Origin: Sphingomonas sp. Leaf230
GTDB lineage: Bacteria > Pseudomonadota > Alphaproteobacteria > Sphingomonadales > Sphingomonadaceae
Assembly (NCBI RefSeq): GCF_001421745.1
Contig: NZ_LMKW01000014.1
Span: 1-64,000 of the forward strand
Length of the DNA: 64,000 nt
Reading direction: 5' to 3'
The position numbers and the translations under genes are program-made. Of the stretch, positions 34,044-43,303 are shown in pieces. The number at the start of each line of letters is the position of its first letter. Position 1 is the first letter of the stretch. The notes beneath the pieces were generated by a model, which made no database searches, was not told the origin of the DNA, and saw only the letters and a list, made by a program, of their open reading frames with translations.

Positions 34044-35912
34044 CTAGGCCTCCACGCCCTCCAGCGCCTCGCTAGCCTCGATCCACTTCGCCTCGCTAGC
34101 CTCGAGCTTCGCATGCACCTCGGCGCGACGCTTGCTCAAATCCCCCATCGACATCCGCGAGAACCGAGGCTCCGCGTTTGCCGGATCGACCATCGCGCGG
34201 TCCAGGGCATTGCGCTCCTTGGTGAACTTCGCGGTCTGCTCCTCGATCTCGCGCAGAGCCTTCCGAAGCGCCGCATCGTTGCTCTTCGCCTCGGCCGCAG
34301 CCTTCTTGCCGGCCTTCTTGTCCGCCTTCGACGCCGCATCGCCCTTGCCGCCATCGCCCTTCAGGACGAACGCGATGTAATCGTCGAGGCTGCCGTCGAA
34401 TTCCTTCGCGGTGCCGTCGTCGACCAGCACCAGGCGATCGGCGGTCAGCTCGAGCATATGCCGGTCATGGCTGACCAGCACCACGGCGCCGGTATAAGCG
34501 TTGAGCGCCTGCACCAGAGCCTCGCGCGCATCGACGTCCAAATGGTTGGTAGGCTCATCGAGGATCAGCAGATGCGGCGCATCGCGCGTGATCAGCGCCA
34601 GCGCCAGACGCGCCCGCTCGCCACCCGACAGCTTGCCGACCCGGGTCGTCGCCTTGTCGCCCGAGAACCCGAACCGCCCCAACTGCGCGCGGACGGCAGC
34701 CGGCGTCGCGCCCTTCATCAGATGCGACATATGCTCGATCGGCGAATCGGTCGGATCGAGTTCCTCGACCTGATACTGCGTAAAATACCCGACCTTCATC
34801 TTGCCCGACGACGACATCTCGCCGTCCATCGGCGTCAACTGCGCCGCCAGCAGCCGCGCGAGCGTGGTCTTGCCGTTGCCGTTGCGCCCGAGCAGCGCGA
34901 CCCGGTCGTCGGGATCGAGCCGCATGTTGAGCCGCTTCAGGATCGGCACGTCGGCATAGCCCACGGTCGCCATATCGAGCGTGATCAAAGGCGGGCGCAA
35001 TTCGGTCGGGTTGGGGAAGCCGAACGACAGCGTCGGATCGTTGTAGCTCTCGGCGATCGGCTGCATCTTCGACAGCATCTTCTGCCGCGACTGCGCCTGC
35101 TTCGCGGTCGAGGCACGCGCGGAGTTCTTAGCGATATATTCCTGCAGCTTCTCGCGCTGCACCGCCTGGTTGGCGCGCGCCGCCTCGATCTGCGCGAGGC
35201 GCTCGGCACGCTGGCGCTCGAACGCGTCATAGCCGCCCGGATACAGCGTGATCTTGCCGCCCTGCAGATGCAGGATGTGATCGACCACGTTGTTGAGGAA
35301 ATCGCGCTCGTGGCTGACCACCACGATCGTCGCCTTGTAGCCCTTGAGGAAGTCCTCCAGCCACATCACCGCCTCGAGATCGAGATGGTTCGAAGGCTCG
35401 TCGAGCAGCAGCAGGTCCGGCTGCGAGAACAGCAGCGCGGCGAGCGCCACGCGCATCTTCCAGCCGCCCGAGAAACTGTCGAGCGTGCGCGCCTGCATGT
35501 CCTCGTCGAAGCCGAGCCCGAGCAGGATCTGCGCGGCGCGCGCGGGCGCGGTATAGGCGTCGATCGCGATCAGCCGCTCGTACACGTCGCCGAGCCGGTC
35601 GGGATCCTCGCTCGTCTCGCTCTCGATCATCAGCGCAGCACGCTCCAGATCGGCTTCGAGCACGGTCTCGAACGGGGTCTTCACGCCGTGCGGCGCTTCC
35701 TGCGCGAGGTAGCCGATGCGCGCGCCCTTCGGCATGTCGGCGGAACCGTCGTCGGGCTCCAACTGCCCTGCAATCACGCGCACCATCGTCGACTTGCCCG
35801 CGCCGTTGCGCCCGATCAGCCCGACGCGCGAGCCCGGCGGCAACGCGGCGGTGGCGCCATCGAGGATAACGCGTCCGCCCAGGCGCACCGTGATATTGTT
35901 CAGGTTCAGCAT
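34044..35912 (-). CDS. ABC-F family ATPase
   Basis: This 622-residue protein has two ABC ATPase domains and no membrane segment, so it is an ABC-F factor acting on ribosomes (EttA/Uup/YheS type). The first domain has Walker A GRNGAGKST and Walker B LLLLDEPSNHLD; the second has GRNGNGKTT and LLILDEPTNHLD. Signature motifs are FSGGWKMRVALA and LSGGERARLAL. A long linker and a C-terminal coiled coil rich in Lys/Ala point to the Uup/YheS side of the family. The start MLNLNNITVRL is chosen at the first beta strand. Confidence 0.93.
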   Translation of the reverse strand: MLNLNNITVRLGGRVILDGATAALPPGSRVGLIGRNGAGKSTMVRVIAGQLEPDDGSADMPKGARIGYLAQEAPHGVKTPFETVLEADLERAALMIESETSEDPDRLGDVYERLIAIDAYTAPARAAQILLGLGFDEDMQARTLDSFSGGWKMRVALAALLFSQPDLLLLDEPSNHLDLEAVMWLEDFLKGYKATIVVVSHERDFLNNVVDHILHLQGGKITLYPGGYDAFERQRAERLAQIEAARANQAVQREKLQEYIAKNSARASTAKQAQSRQKMLSKMQPIAESYNDPTLSFGFPNPTELRPPLITLDMATVGYADVPILKRLNMRLDPDDRVALLGRNGNGKTTLARLLAAQLTPMDGEMSSSGKMKVGYFTQYQVEELDPTDSPIEHMSHLMKGATPAAVRAQLGRFGFSGDKATTRVGKLSGGERARLALALITRDAPHLLILDEPTNHLDVDAREALVQALNAYTGAVVLVSHDRHMLELTADRLVLVDDGTAKEFDGSLDDYIAFVLKGDGGKGDAASKADKKAGKKAAAEAKSNDAALRKALREIEEQTAKFTKERNALDRAMVDPANAEPRFSRMSMGDLSKRRAEVHAKLEASEAKWIEASEALEGVEA

Positions 35913-36001
35913 GCGCGTGCCGTTAGCAGATGCAGCATGGTTTTGCGAGGGGAGGGGTTCGGGGCGGCGATCGAGCGGTGAGCGATCCATTGAAACAAGC
36001 T

Positions 36002-36079
36002 GTTCCCCCGCGAAGGCGGGGGCCCAGGATCACAAACGCCACCGCCCGAGACCCTGGGCCCCCGCCTCCGCGGGGGAAC
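36002..36079. repeat. paired palindromic repeat, family C
   Basis: GTTCCCCCGCGAAGGCGGGG with GCCCAGG is mirrored by CCTGGGCCCCCGCCTCCGCG and GGGGAAC. It is followed 44 bases later by a family B element, the same order and near-neighbour pairing as at 28.5-28.8 kb in inverse order. Confidence 0.85.
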
Positions 36080-36122
36080 AAGAAGAGGCGATTCACGCCA
36101 CCAAAACTATCCCGCATTACTC

Positions 36123-36226
36123 CCACCCCGGCGAAGGCCGGGGCCCAATTGGAAAGGTCGTCGTATCGGAGCGTCATCCGCCGTTAGCAACGTTTCCCAA
36201 TTGGACCCCGGCCTTCGCCGGGGTGG
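36123..36226. repeat. paired palindromic repeat, family B
   Basis: Left unit CCACCCCGGCGAAGGCCGGG with GCCCAATTGG, mirrored at the right end. Located downstream of the SleB-type hydrolase stop. Confidence 0.88.
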
Positions 36227-36240
36227 TGCCGTTGGGGTGG

Positions 36241-37254
36241 TTAGGTTTCGTCCGACACGACCGCGTCGTCTCCGGTACCACTGCCGATCATCGCAGCCGC
36301 TCGCCCGCCAACATGAACCCGCACCCCAGAAACCAGCCGCGTAGGCACGATCGCCGCACCCGCTATCGTCGAGCCAGAACGCGACACCCCCCGGTGCACC
36401 GTCACCCCGTGCAGCGCATCGGCCGGCTCCGTACTCGAGTCCGCAACGTCGTCCCGATTGCCATAATGCACCGAAACGCCAGCAAGCTGCGCCGCGACCG
36501 CCGTCACACCACCATCGGAAAAGCCGCCGCCACGAACCCCAGGCTCGACTCCAGCATAAGCCTGACGAAACGTCAGCGCCCGCTCCAACGCCCCCTGCCA
36601 GCGATAAAACACATGCGCCCCAACCGTCGTGATCCGCGCCAAGCTCGACGCCCACCAAGGCAGGATGCTGGTCGTATGAAACGACGTCGCCGCCCCGACT
36701 GGCACATAAACACTGCCCCCAAGCGCCGCCGTCGCAACCGCCCGCGCGCGGTCCCAAGCCCCCGGCTCCCGTGCACGGTTCATCGAGCCATCGCAGGTAA
36801 AGCTGAACTGGCACCCGGTCCGCCGCTCGGCCCCCTGGTACACGACCCCGCACACGCTGTTCGGAAAAGCCCGGTCGCGCACCCGGTTCAACACCACCTG
36901 CGCCACCGCCCGCTGACCATCCTCCGACTGCGACCGCGCCTCGTAATACACCGCCGCCGTCAGGCAGTCGGCGGCGCGGCTAGCATCATCAACGGAGTTC
37001 GAAGTCAAAAACGGCGGAGCCACGAACGGCGCCGCAGCGGCAAACGATGCATCCGGCGCTGCCGTCGCGATCTTCGCCGATATGTCGTCCGGCACATGCA
37101 ACGCCATCCGACTCAGCAATGCTCGTGAATTACGCTCCGGCTGGACCCGAGCAATCGCCGCCGGCCGATCCGCCGGCACGCACGACGTCGCCATCACCAG
37201 AGCGGGCAGGCTGATCAGCACATGCGGATAAAGGCCGTAACCCGACGTCTTCAT
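36241..37254 (-). CDS. cell wall hydrolase, SleB (Hydrolase_2) family
   Basis: This 337-residue protein has an N-terminal leader (about residues 1-24; a Cys at 25 in the context ATSC suggests a possible lipoprotein) and a Hydrolase_2 domain around residues 90-210. The catalytic-type block is LTAAVYYEARSQSEDGQRAV, then NRVRDRAFPNSVCGVVYQG and CQFSFTCDGS. SleB enzymes are muramidase/amidase-like lytic enzymes. The C-terminal 120 residues are low in motifs and Gly/Val-rich. Expected in the periplasm, remodelling peptidoglycan. Confidence 0.87.
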   Translation of the reverse strand: MKTSGYGLYPHVLISLPALVMATSCVPADRPAAIARVQPERNSRALLSRMALHVPDDISAKIATAAPDASFAAAAPFVAPPFLTSNSVDDASRAADCLTAAVYYEARSQSEDGQRAVAQVVLNRVRDRAFPNSVCGVVYQGAERRTGCQFSFTCDGSMNRAREPGAWDRARAVATAALGGSVYVPVGAATSFHTTSILPWWASSLARITTVGAHVFYRWQGALERALTFRQAYAGVEPGVRGGGFSDGGVTAVAAQLAGVSVHYGNRDDVADSSTEPADALHGVTVHRGVSRSGSTIAGAAIVPTRLVSGVRVHVGGRAAAMIGSGTGDDAVVSDET

Positions 37255-37321
37255 CCCCCCGCTCTAGGCCGCGGGGTTTAGGGACTGGTTAATGAGGTGC
37301 GCTCGCTAAGAGAGCGCATCC

Positions 37322-37347
37322 CCGTCATCCCGACGAAAGTCGGGACC
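37322..37347. repeat. diverged half unit of family E
   Basis: CCGTCATCCCGACGAAAGTC with GGGAC is a single hairpin related to the family E arm but with G/C changes on both sides of the stem that keep pairing. No mirror partner follows within 60 bases. Confidence 0.7.
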
Positions 37348-37414
37348 TCGATCGGCAAGGACGGACGTGGAACGGCGCGCTCCCGAAAGCTCGCCCCGAC
37401 CACACCCCCGGCGT

Positions 37415-37498
37415 CCGTCATCCTGACGAAAGTCAGGATCCAGAGTAACGGGCGATGCCCTCAATGGCTCTGGATCCTGACTTTCGTCAGGATGACGG
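37415..37498. repeat. paired palindromic repeat, family E
   Basis: The arms match the element at 32075-32158 almost base for base, while the centre differs. Downstream of the LytTR regulator stop. Confidence 0.9.
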
Positions 37499-37549
37499 GG
37501 GGGCAGGATGACTGGACGTGAAGGGCAAGGTCACGCCCCCAGCCTCGCC

Positions 37550-38347
37550 TCAGTGAACGAACCGCGCCACCACATCACGATACGACCGCGAAACCTTCAC
37601 GCTCGCCCCCGAATTCAACACCAGGAAACATTCCCCGTTAGTATGCGGCTTAACCTGCTTCACCAGATCCAGATTCACGATCGTCGACCGATGCACCCGC
37701 TGGAACCGCCGCGGATCCAACCGCTTCTCCAGATCCTTCATAGTCTCGCGCAAGATCAGCGTATTATCGCCGGTATAAATGCACATGTAATCGCCCGCCG
37801 CATCGATCCGCTCGATCGTATCGACATCGACGCGGAAAATCTGCCCGCGATCCTTGATGTTGATGAGCTTCTCGAACCGGTTCGCCGACACGGCGTCCCC
37901 ATCCGGCATGTCCGCGGCCGCATCCGGCGCCACGTCGGCCAACACTTCGCGCAACCGATCGACCTCCTCGACGCCGCGCTTCTCGCTCAAACGCTGCCGA
38001 ACCCGCTCGATCGTATCGGCCAGCCGCGATTCCTCGACCGGCTTCATCAGGTAATCGACCGCTTGAGCCTCGAACGCACGCAACGCATGGTCCGAATACG
38101 CGGTGACGAACACGAACAGCGGCGGCTCGACCTCCATCAGCCCCTGCACGACGGAGAACCCGTCGAAGCCCGGCATCTGTATATCGAGAAAGACCAAGTC
38201 GGGCTTGTGCGTCTTGATCGCGCGGATGGCCTCGCGGCCGTTCGAGCATTTTTCGATGATCTCGACGTCTTCATGGGCCTGGAGTCGGAGTTCCAGCCCC
38301 TGGATCGCCAGCGGCTCGTCGTCGACGAGAATGGTACGGATGGTCAT
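37550..38347 (-). CDS. LytTR family response regulator
   Basis: This 265-residue protein has an N-terminal receiver domain and a C-terminal LytTR DNA-binding domain. Receiver residues are DDE at the start, the phosphorylated Asp in VFLDIQMPGFDG, and VTAYSDHALRAFE with Lys in DYLMKPV. The LytTR part runs from about residue 165 (IFRVDVDTIERIDAAGDYMC, then FQRVHRSTIVNLD). It overlaps the kinase gene by four bases (ATGA), so the two are translationally coupled and form a two-component system of LytS/LytR type. Confidence 0.95.
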   Translation of the reverse strand: MTIRTILVDDEPLAIQGLELRLQAHEDVEIIEKCSNGREAIRAIKTHKPDLVFLDIQMPGFDGFSVVQGLMEVEPPLFVFVTAYSDHALRAFEAQAVDYLMKPVEESRLADTIERVRQRLSEKRGVEEVDRLREVLADVAPDAAADMPDGDAVSANRFEKLINIKDRGQIFRVDVDTIERIDAAGDYMCIYTGDNTLILRETMKDLEKRLDPRRFQRVHRSTIVNLDLVKQVKPHTNGECFLVLNSGASVKVSRSYRDVVARFVH

Positions 38348-39489
38348 GCGGCCTCTCTGTTCACGTCTTCAAGCTGATACGGAATCTCGATCTCGACCGA
38401 GAAGCCGCCAGCGGGCGTGGAGCGGGTTTCGAAACGGTGGTCGGGCCCATATGCCTGAGCCAACCTGTCTCTAATATTAGCGAGCCCCACGCCTGTGGAT
38501 TGGCTTGAACCGATCCGGCCCTCGATCAAGCCCGGACCGGTATCGGATACGGCGATCTGCACGCGTTCCCCGGCGAGCCGCACTTCGACGCAGATTTCGG
38601 CGCCTTCCTCCTGCGGGGTGACGGCATATTTGATCGCGTTTTCGACCAAAGGTTGCAGCAGCAGCGACGGCAGCCGGGCGCGTTCGGCACGCGGATCGAT
38701 GTCGAACTTCGGCCGCATCCGATCCTCGAAGCGCATCTTCTCGATCTCCAGATACAGCTTCAGCTGGTCGACCTCCTGCGCGACGGTGACGTGCGCGGTC
38801 GGCTCGTTCGCCAGTGTATAGCGCAGGAACGACGACAGCCGGCTGAGCATAGCATTCGCCCGCTCGGTCTGCTTGAGCAGCACCAGCGTCGAGATCGAGT
38901 TCAGCGTGTTGAACAGGAAGTGCGGGTTGAGCTGATAGCGCAGCATCGCCAGCTGCGCCGACGACGCCTGGTTCTCGAGATGCTCCATCTGGTCGATCTG
39001 CTGCTCGACGATCAGGTAGAAGTTGATCCCGAAATACAGCGCCGACCACCCGAACAGCACCGTGAAGGTGACATACACCGATCCCAGCAGCCGCGTGAGC
39101 GTCACCCCCGGCGTCGCGGTCGCGATGAACGAGAAGGTGAACGCGTCGAGCACCGCATACAGGAACGTCGCCGCCGCCAGCGTCGCGATCGTCAGGAAGA
39201 TGCCGACCAGCCGGTTCATCCGGCGATACTGGCCGTACATCGTCGAGAGCAGCAGCGTGATGCAATATCCGACGATGGCCTCGACGATCACCGGGATCAC
39301 CCCGTCGAGCGACAGCCCGTTCGAGATCGACACCACCCCGCGCAGCAGCAGGTATCCGCTCCACCCGACCGCCTGCAGGATCCAGAACGCCCGCGCCTTG
39401 TTCTCGAAGAACGGTCGCGCGGTGAAGGGCAGGCGCCGGGTGGAGTTCAAGGCGGAAGAGCCGGGGGGCGGGACGGAAGAATTAGCCAT
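38344..39489 (-). CDS. LytS-type sensor histidine kinase
   Basis: This is a 381-residue kinase with about four membrane helices in the first 190 residues and a cytoplasmic His_kinase plus HATPase domain. The phospho-acceptor His lies in RYQLNPHFLFNTLNS and the ATP-binding blocks are ENAIKYAV and VSDTGPGL. There is no recognisable periplasmic sensor domain, so the signal may be sensed within the membrane. Coupled to the LytTR regulator downstream. The Oar-like receptor gene lies upstream on the same strand beyond a terminator. Confidence 0.94.
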   Translation of the reverse strand: MANSSVPPPGSSALNSTRRLPFTARPFFENKARAFWILQAVGWSGYLLLRGVVSISNGLSLDGVIPVIVEAIVGYCITLLLSTMYGQYRRMNRLVGIFLTIATLAAATFLYAVLDAFTFSFIATATPGVTLTRLLGSVYVTFTVLFGWSALYFGINFYLIVEQQIDQMEHLENQASSAQLAMLRYQLNPHFLFNTLNSISTLVLLKQTERANAMLSRLSSFLRYTLANEPTAHVTVAQEVDQLKLYLEIEKMRFEDRMRPKFDIDPRAERARLPSLLLQPLVENAIKYAVTPQEEGAEICVEVRLAGERVQIAVSDTGPGLIEGRIGSSQSTGVGLANIRDRLAQAYGPDHRFETRSTPAGGFSVEIEIPYQLEDVNREAA

Positions 39490-39564
39490 TGGCCCACCGT
39501 CTTACACGCCGCGCAAGGCACACGCAAAAGCCGAACGGTCTGGTCGGGCGCTAGGCCGCAAAGC

Positions 39565-39600
39565 GAAAAAGGCCGCCGCATCCCGAAGGAAGCGGCGGCC
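39565..39600 (-). terminator. intrinsic terminator after the Oar-like receptor gene
   Basis: Read on the minus strand, GGCCGCCGC pairs with GCGGCGGCC around a loop containing TTCCTTCGGGAT and is followed by TTTTT. It separates the receptor transcript from the LytS/LytTR operon. Confidence 0.82.
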
Positions 39601-39627
39601 AATTCGACCGATCAGGTCGGACGCGCT

Positions 39628-42600
39628 TTAGAACGTGAAGCGCGCACCGATACGGATCGAGTAGAGCGACTGGTTCACGTACACCTGGTCAGGCTGCGGC
39701 GTGAAGTTCGCGCTGCCGCCGACTGGCGAGTAGCGATACTGTGCGCAAGCCTGTCCGGCATTGGTCGCCACGGCGCCATAGGTGCCACCGGCAGGATTGG
39801 CCGCACCTGGCGCGATACCGGTCGGCACCGCGGTCTGCAAGCACTGCACGCGGACAACCGGCGTGTTGTACGGGAAGACGTACTCGCGCTGCTGGCCCCA
39901 GTTCTTGTTGAGGAAGTTCGTGAAGTTCTCGATGTCCGCGAACAGCGTGACGCGCGAGCCGCCGACGAAGGTCGGAATTTCCTGCGCGACATGAAGGTCG
40001 AGACGCGTGAACCACTTCGAGTTGAAGCCGTTGCGCGGCGCAGTCTTGCCACGATACTTGCCGAGACCCGACGAGTCGATGAACGCGTTGACCGCATCGC
40101 GGACTGCGGCGCTGCTGTACGAAACCTTCGCATCGTCCAGTGTCGGCACGTACATCAGGTAACGGTTGCCGCCTGTGGTCGAGTTCGAGCTGACGCCCGT
40201 GGTACCGAATACCGACGCGCGGCCGCTGCCGTTGTTGCCGAAATCCTGGAACGTGTAACTGAACGGATGACCGATCCGCGATTCGCCGAACAGCGCGAAC
40301 GTGGTCTTGTAGTCCCCGAAGAAGGCGTGGTCGTAGTTCACGCCGTACTTGAAGAAGTACTTAACCTGGTCGTTCGAGATGCCATAGGCAACGTTGTTGG
40401 GATCGACGAACGCACCGTTCGAATAGTTCGAACCCGCGGTCGACGACGTGGCCGGCGCTGCGTCCTTGACGTCCTGGTACGTGAAGCTGCCATTGATGCT
40501 CAGCCCCGAATCCCATGCCTTGTCGAGACGCGCGACCGCGATGTAGGCGCGGCCCTTGTTCGTGTTGGTCAGCAGGATGTCGGTGTTGGTGTTGGTGCTC
40601 GTCGCACCGCCATCGATCAGGTTCTGGTAGCGCTGGCGGCCGTCTGGGGTGAGCGAACCGGCGATCGGCACCGAACGGATGTCGGTGAAATACACCTGGT
40701 TGCGAACCTTCGAGTACAGCAGATCGGCACCGAACACCCAGTTGTCGCCAAGCGGGCCGAGGTTTGCACTATACTCGCCCGTCAGCGTGGCGCGCCACTG
40801 CGACGGGATCTTGAAGTTCGGGTCGAGTGCATTGACCGTCGAGTTGGCCGGAACCGAACCACCCGTCAGGAACGTGTTAGCCGCGGCTGGAACCGACGTA
40901 CCGGTAACGCCGGTCAGAAGGGCCGAGGCGGTGGCTGCCTGCGTGGCAGCCGGGGTGCCGGCCGGGAAGCCGTTGAACCCGGTCGCCGTGCGGCTGACGT
41001 TGAACGAGTTGGTCAGCACGCCGGTGTTCGAGAAGCTGTTCGACACATAGACGTCGGGGGTGCCGCCGCCGAAGACGCCGCCGCCACCGCGGATGCTGAT
41101 ACGCTGCGATGGCTTCCAGTCGAAGCCGGCGCGCGGCTGGAACAGGTTGAAACCGGAGATGTTCGCGCTGTTGTTGTTGATGTTGATGCGCTGGCCGTTG
41201 ACGATCGCGCCATTGGCATAGCGCGCTGCGAACGCGGCGCTAAGAGGCGGATTGTCGTCCATCGCATACAGGTCGTAGCGTGCGCCGAAGCTGACGTTCA
41301 GCGTCGGCGTAACCTTCCACGAGTCCATCACGCCGAACGTGTAGCTTTGGTAGCCGAACTGTGCTGCGGCGGCATTGGGATCGAGTGCGGCCAGACCGTT
41401 ATTGCCCACGATCGCGTTGCCGTACGCAAACGAGCCTGCATTACGGTTCTGAAGGTCCGCGATCGAGTCGAAATAATAGCTGCCCGCGCTGTTCTGCAGG
41501 AACGAGTTGAAGATCGATACGCTCGATACCTCCGTGAAAACGCGAACGTCATGGTCGTTCATGGTCAGGCGCGCCTGGACCAGGCCGCCCCATGTCTCGG
41601 TGCGCAGTTCGTTGGTCTGGCGCGAGCTGTCAGGACCGAACGACACGGTGCCGGCGTTGTTCTCGCAGGCGGTCGGCGAGACAGTCAGCCCCGCTGTCGC
41701 GGCCGTGCTCGTCGGGTTGGTGCAAACACGGAACTGCGCGAAACCACGGCCGAGCAACGGATCCTGGATACGCGTGTAGTTCTTGTAGAAGCCGCGGACT
41801 TCGGTCGAGAAGCTGTCCGACCATTCCGAGTTCAGCTGCGCGACGCCGGTGTGCAGGCGGTTGCCCTGGATATAGGCGTTCGACGCCAGGCCCAGACCGG
41901 TCGGTGCCGTCGGGAAGGTGTTCTGCAGCAGGTTGATGGCGTCGTTGGCGTAGGTGTAGGTTAACGACAGACGCTGCTTGTCGGTGATGTTCGCGTCGAT
42001 CTTGGCGACGACGCGGTCGTCCTTGTCGCCGAGGTTACGCAGCACGCCGCCGGTGTCGTAATTGTAGACTGACTTCGCGATCGCGCTGATCTGGTCGACC
42101 TGCGCCTGGCTGATGCCCAGGATGCTGGTGCCGGCGTTGTTGTCGGTCGGACCCTCGGCGATCGGACGACCACCGCGAAGGCGCTCGCCGGCGACCATGA
42201 AGAACAGCTTGTCCTTGATGATCGGGCCCGACAGCTCGGCGCCGTAGTTCTCGGTCTTGAAGTTGGGAACGCTGACGCGCAGGTCCTTGGTGCGCTTGCC
42301 GACGAACTCGTCGCGCGACTGCGAGTAGAAGCCGGTGCCGTGGAAGTCGTTGGTGCCCGACTTCAGCACGATGTTGATCGCGCCGCCCTGGAAGTTGCCC
42401 TGGCGCACGTCATATGGTGCGACCTGTGCCTGGAACTGGCCGATCGCGTCGAGCGGGATCGGCGAACGGCGGCTGGGCAGGCCATCGCTGTTCAGGCCGA
42501 AATTGTCGCTGACTGACACGCCGTCGACGGTGAAGCGGTTATAGCGCGCGTTCTGGCCGGCGAACGACACCGAACGGCCGCCCGAGGGGCTGTCGTCGAG

Positions 42601-43098
42601 GCGGGCGAACGGATCGCGACGCTCGAGATCGCGGATGTCGCGATTGACCGAAGCGATGTTGGCGATCTGGCGCGCGTTGAGGACGGTCGTCGGCCCCTGC
42701 GAGATAGAGCGTGCGTTGGGCAGGCTGGCGGCGGTCACGACGATCTCGTCGGCGCCACCAGCAGCGTCGGTGGCCAGATCGATCGGCAGATCGAACGCCT
42801 GCGCGACGGTGATGTTGACGTCGGTGACCTGCTTGCTGCCATAGCCGGCTGCTGCGACGGCAACGGTGTAGGGGCCGCCGGGACGGAGGCCGTTGACGTT
42901 GAACGTGCCCGATGTGTCGGTGGTCGCGGTCGAGCGCGAACCGGTCGAGGGGCTGGTGATCTCGACAGTCGCGCCGTTAACCGGCGCGCCATTCGCGGTT
43001 ACAGTGCCGCGGATCGAGGAGGTGGTTTCCTGCGCGGACGCAGTCATCGGGGCGATCAGCGCAATCGCTGCCGCACCCAGGAATAGGTTGTTACGCAT
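39628..43098 (-). CDS. Oar-like TonB-dependent receptor with carboxypeptidase regulatory domain
   Basis: This 1156-residue outer-membrane receptor starts at MRNNLFLGAAAIAL; GGGG lies upstream of the ATG and the signal peptide ends at ASA-QE. A carboxypeptidase-D regulatory-like (CarbopepD_reg) repeat follows at residues about 25-110, then a TonB-box-like EIVVTAA, a plug domain with TVDGVSVSDNFGLNSDG, and a very large barrel ending RIGARFTF. Oar-type receptors of this size occur in Sphingomonadales and Myxobacteria; ligands are mostly unknown, often large or peptide-like. An inverted repeat lies about 85 bp upstream of the start. Confidence 0.94.
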   Translation of the reverse strand: MRNNLFLGAAAIALIAPMTASAQETTSSIRGTVTANGAPVNGATVEITSPSTGSRSTATTDTSGTFNVNGLRPGGPYTVAVAAAGYGSKQVTDVNITVAQAFDLPIDLATDAAGGADEIVVTAASLPNARSISQGPTTVLNARQIANIASVNRDIRDLERRDPFARLDDSPSGGRSVSFAGQNARYNRFTVDGVSVSDNFGLNSDGLPSRRSPIPLDAIGQFQAQVAPYDVRQGNFQGGAINIVLKSGTNDFHGTGFYSQSRDEFVGKRTKDLRVSVPNFKTENYGAELSGPIIKDKLFFMVAGERLRGGRPIAEGPTDNNAGTSILGISQAQVDQISAIAKSVYNYDTGGVLRNLGDKDDRVVAKIDANITDKQRLSLTYTYANDAINLLQNTFPTAPTGLGLASNAYIQGNRLHTGVAQLNSEWSDSFSTEVRGFYKNYTRIQDPLLGRGFAQFRVCTNPTSTAATAGLTVSPTACENNAGTVSFGPDSSRQTNELRTETWGGLVQARLTMNDHDVRVFTEVSSVSIFNSFLQNSAGSYYFDSIADLQNRNAGSFAYGNAIVGNNGLAALDPNAAAAQFGYQSYTFGVMDSWKVTPTLNVSFGARYDLYAMDDNPPLSAAFAARYANGAIVNGQRININNNSANISGFNLFQPRAGFDWKPSQRISIRGGGGVFGGGTPDVYVSNSFSNTGVLTNSFNVSRTATGFNGFPAGTPAATQAATASALLTGVTGTSVPAAANTFLTGGSVPANSTVNALDPNFKIPSQWRATLTGEYSANLGPLGDNWVFGADLLYSKVRNQVYFTDIRSVPIAGSLTPDGRQRYQNLIDGGATSTNTNTDILLTNTNKGRAYIAVARLDKAWDSGLSINGSFTYQDVKDAAPATSSTAGSNYSNGAFVDPNNVAYGISNDQVKYFFKYGVNYDHAFFGDYKTTFALFGESRIGHPFSYTFQDFGNNGSGRASVFGTTGVSSNSTTGGNRYLMYVPTLDDAKVSYSSAAVRDAVNAFIDSSGLGKYRGKTAPRNGFNSKWFTRLDLHVAQEIPTFVGGSRVTLFADIENFTNFLNKNWGQQREYVFPYNTPVVRVQCLQTAVPTGIAPGAANPAGGTYGAVATNAGQACAQYRYSPVGGSANFTPQPDQVYVNQSLYSIRIGARFTF

Positions 43099-43182
43099 TG
43101 AAGTTCCCCTTTGAGCTTCTGCTCGAGATCCGCGACTTTTCGTTCGGCCTGCCGCGCCCCTGCACGCCGGATATTTCGGTTC

Positions 43183-43212
43183 TGTGACATTGGCGAGTCG
43201 GGAAGTGTCACA
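43183..43212. promoter_or_regulatory. inverted repeat upstream of the Oar-like receptor
   Basis: TGTGACA at 43183-43189 and TGTCACA at 43206-43212 are perfect inverses separated by 16 bases. The site lies between ligA and the receptor, 85-114 bp upstream of the receptor start. The arms look like half-sites of a dimeric regulator; the spacing is wider than a standard CRP/FNR site. Confidence 0.4.
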
Positions 43213-43303
43213 GACACACTCGGTCATGGTGCGTTGCAAAAAAGCCACGCAATCGAACCCTTTCGGGGTAGCCGGAACCATTGTGGGGAGTGTGGTCCGC
43301 GCC

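Noticed and set aside
38653..41964. 1103-codon plus-strand frame across LytS and the Oar-like receptor
   Set aside because: It crosses two convincing genes on the other strand and has an Arg/Val-rich antisense composition without domains.
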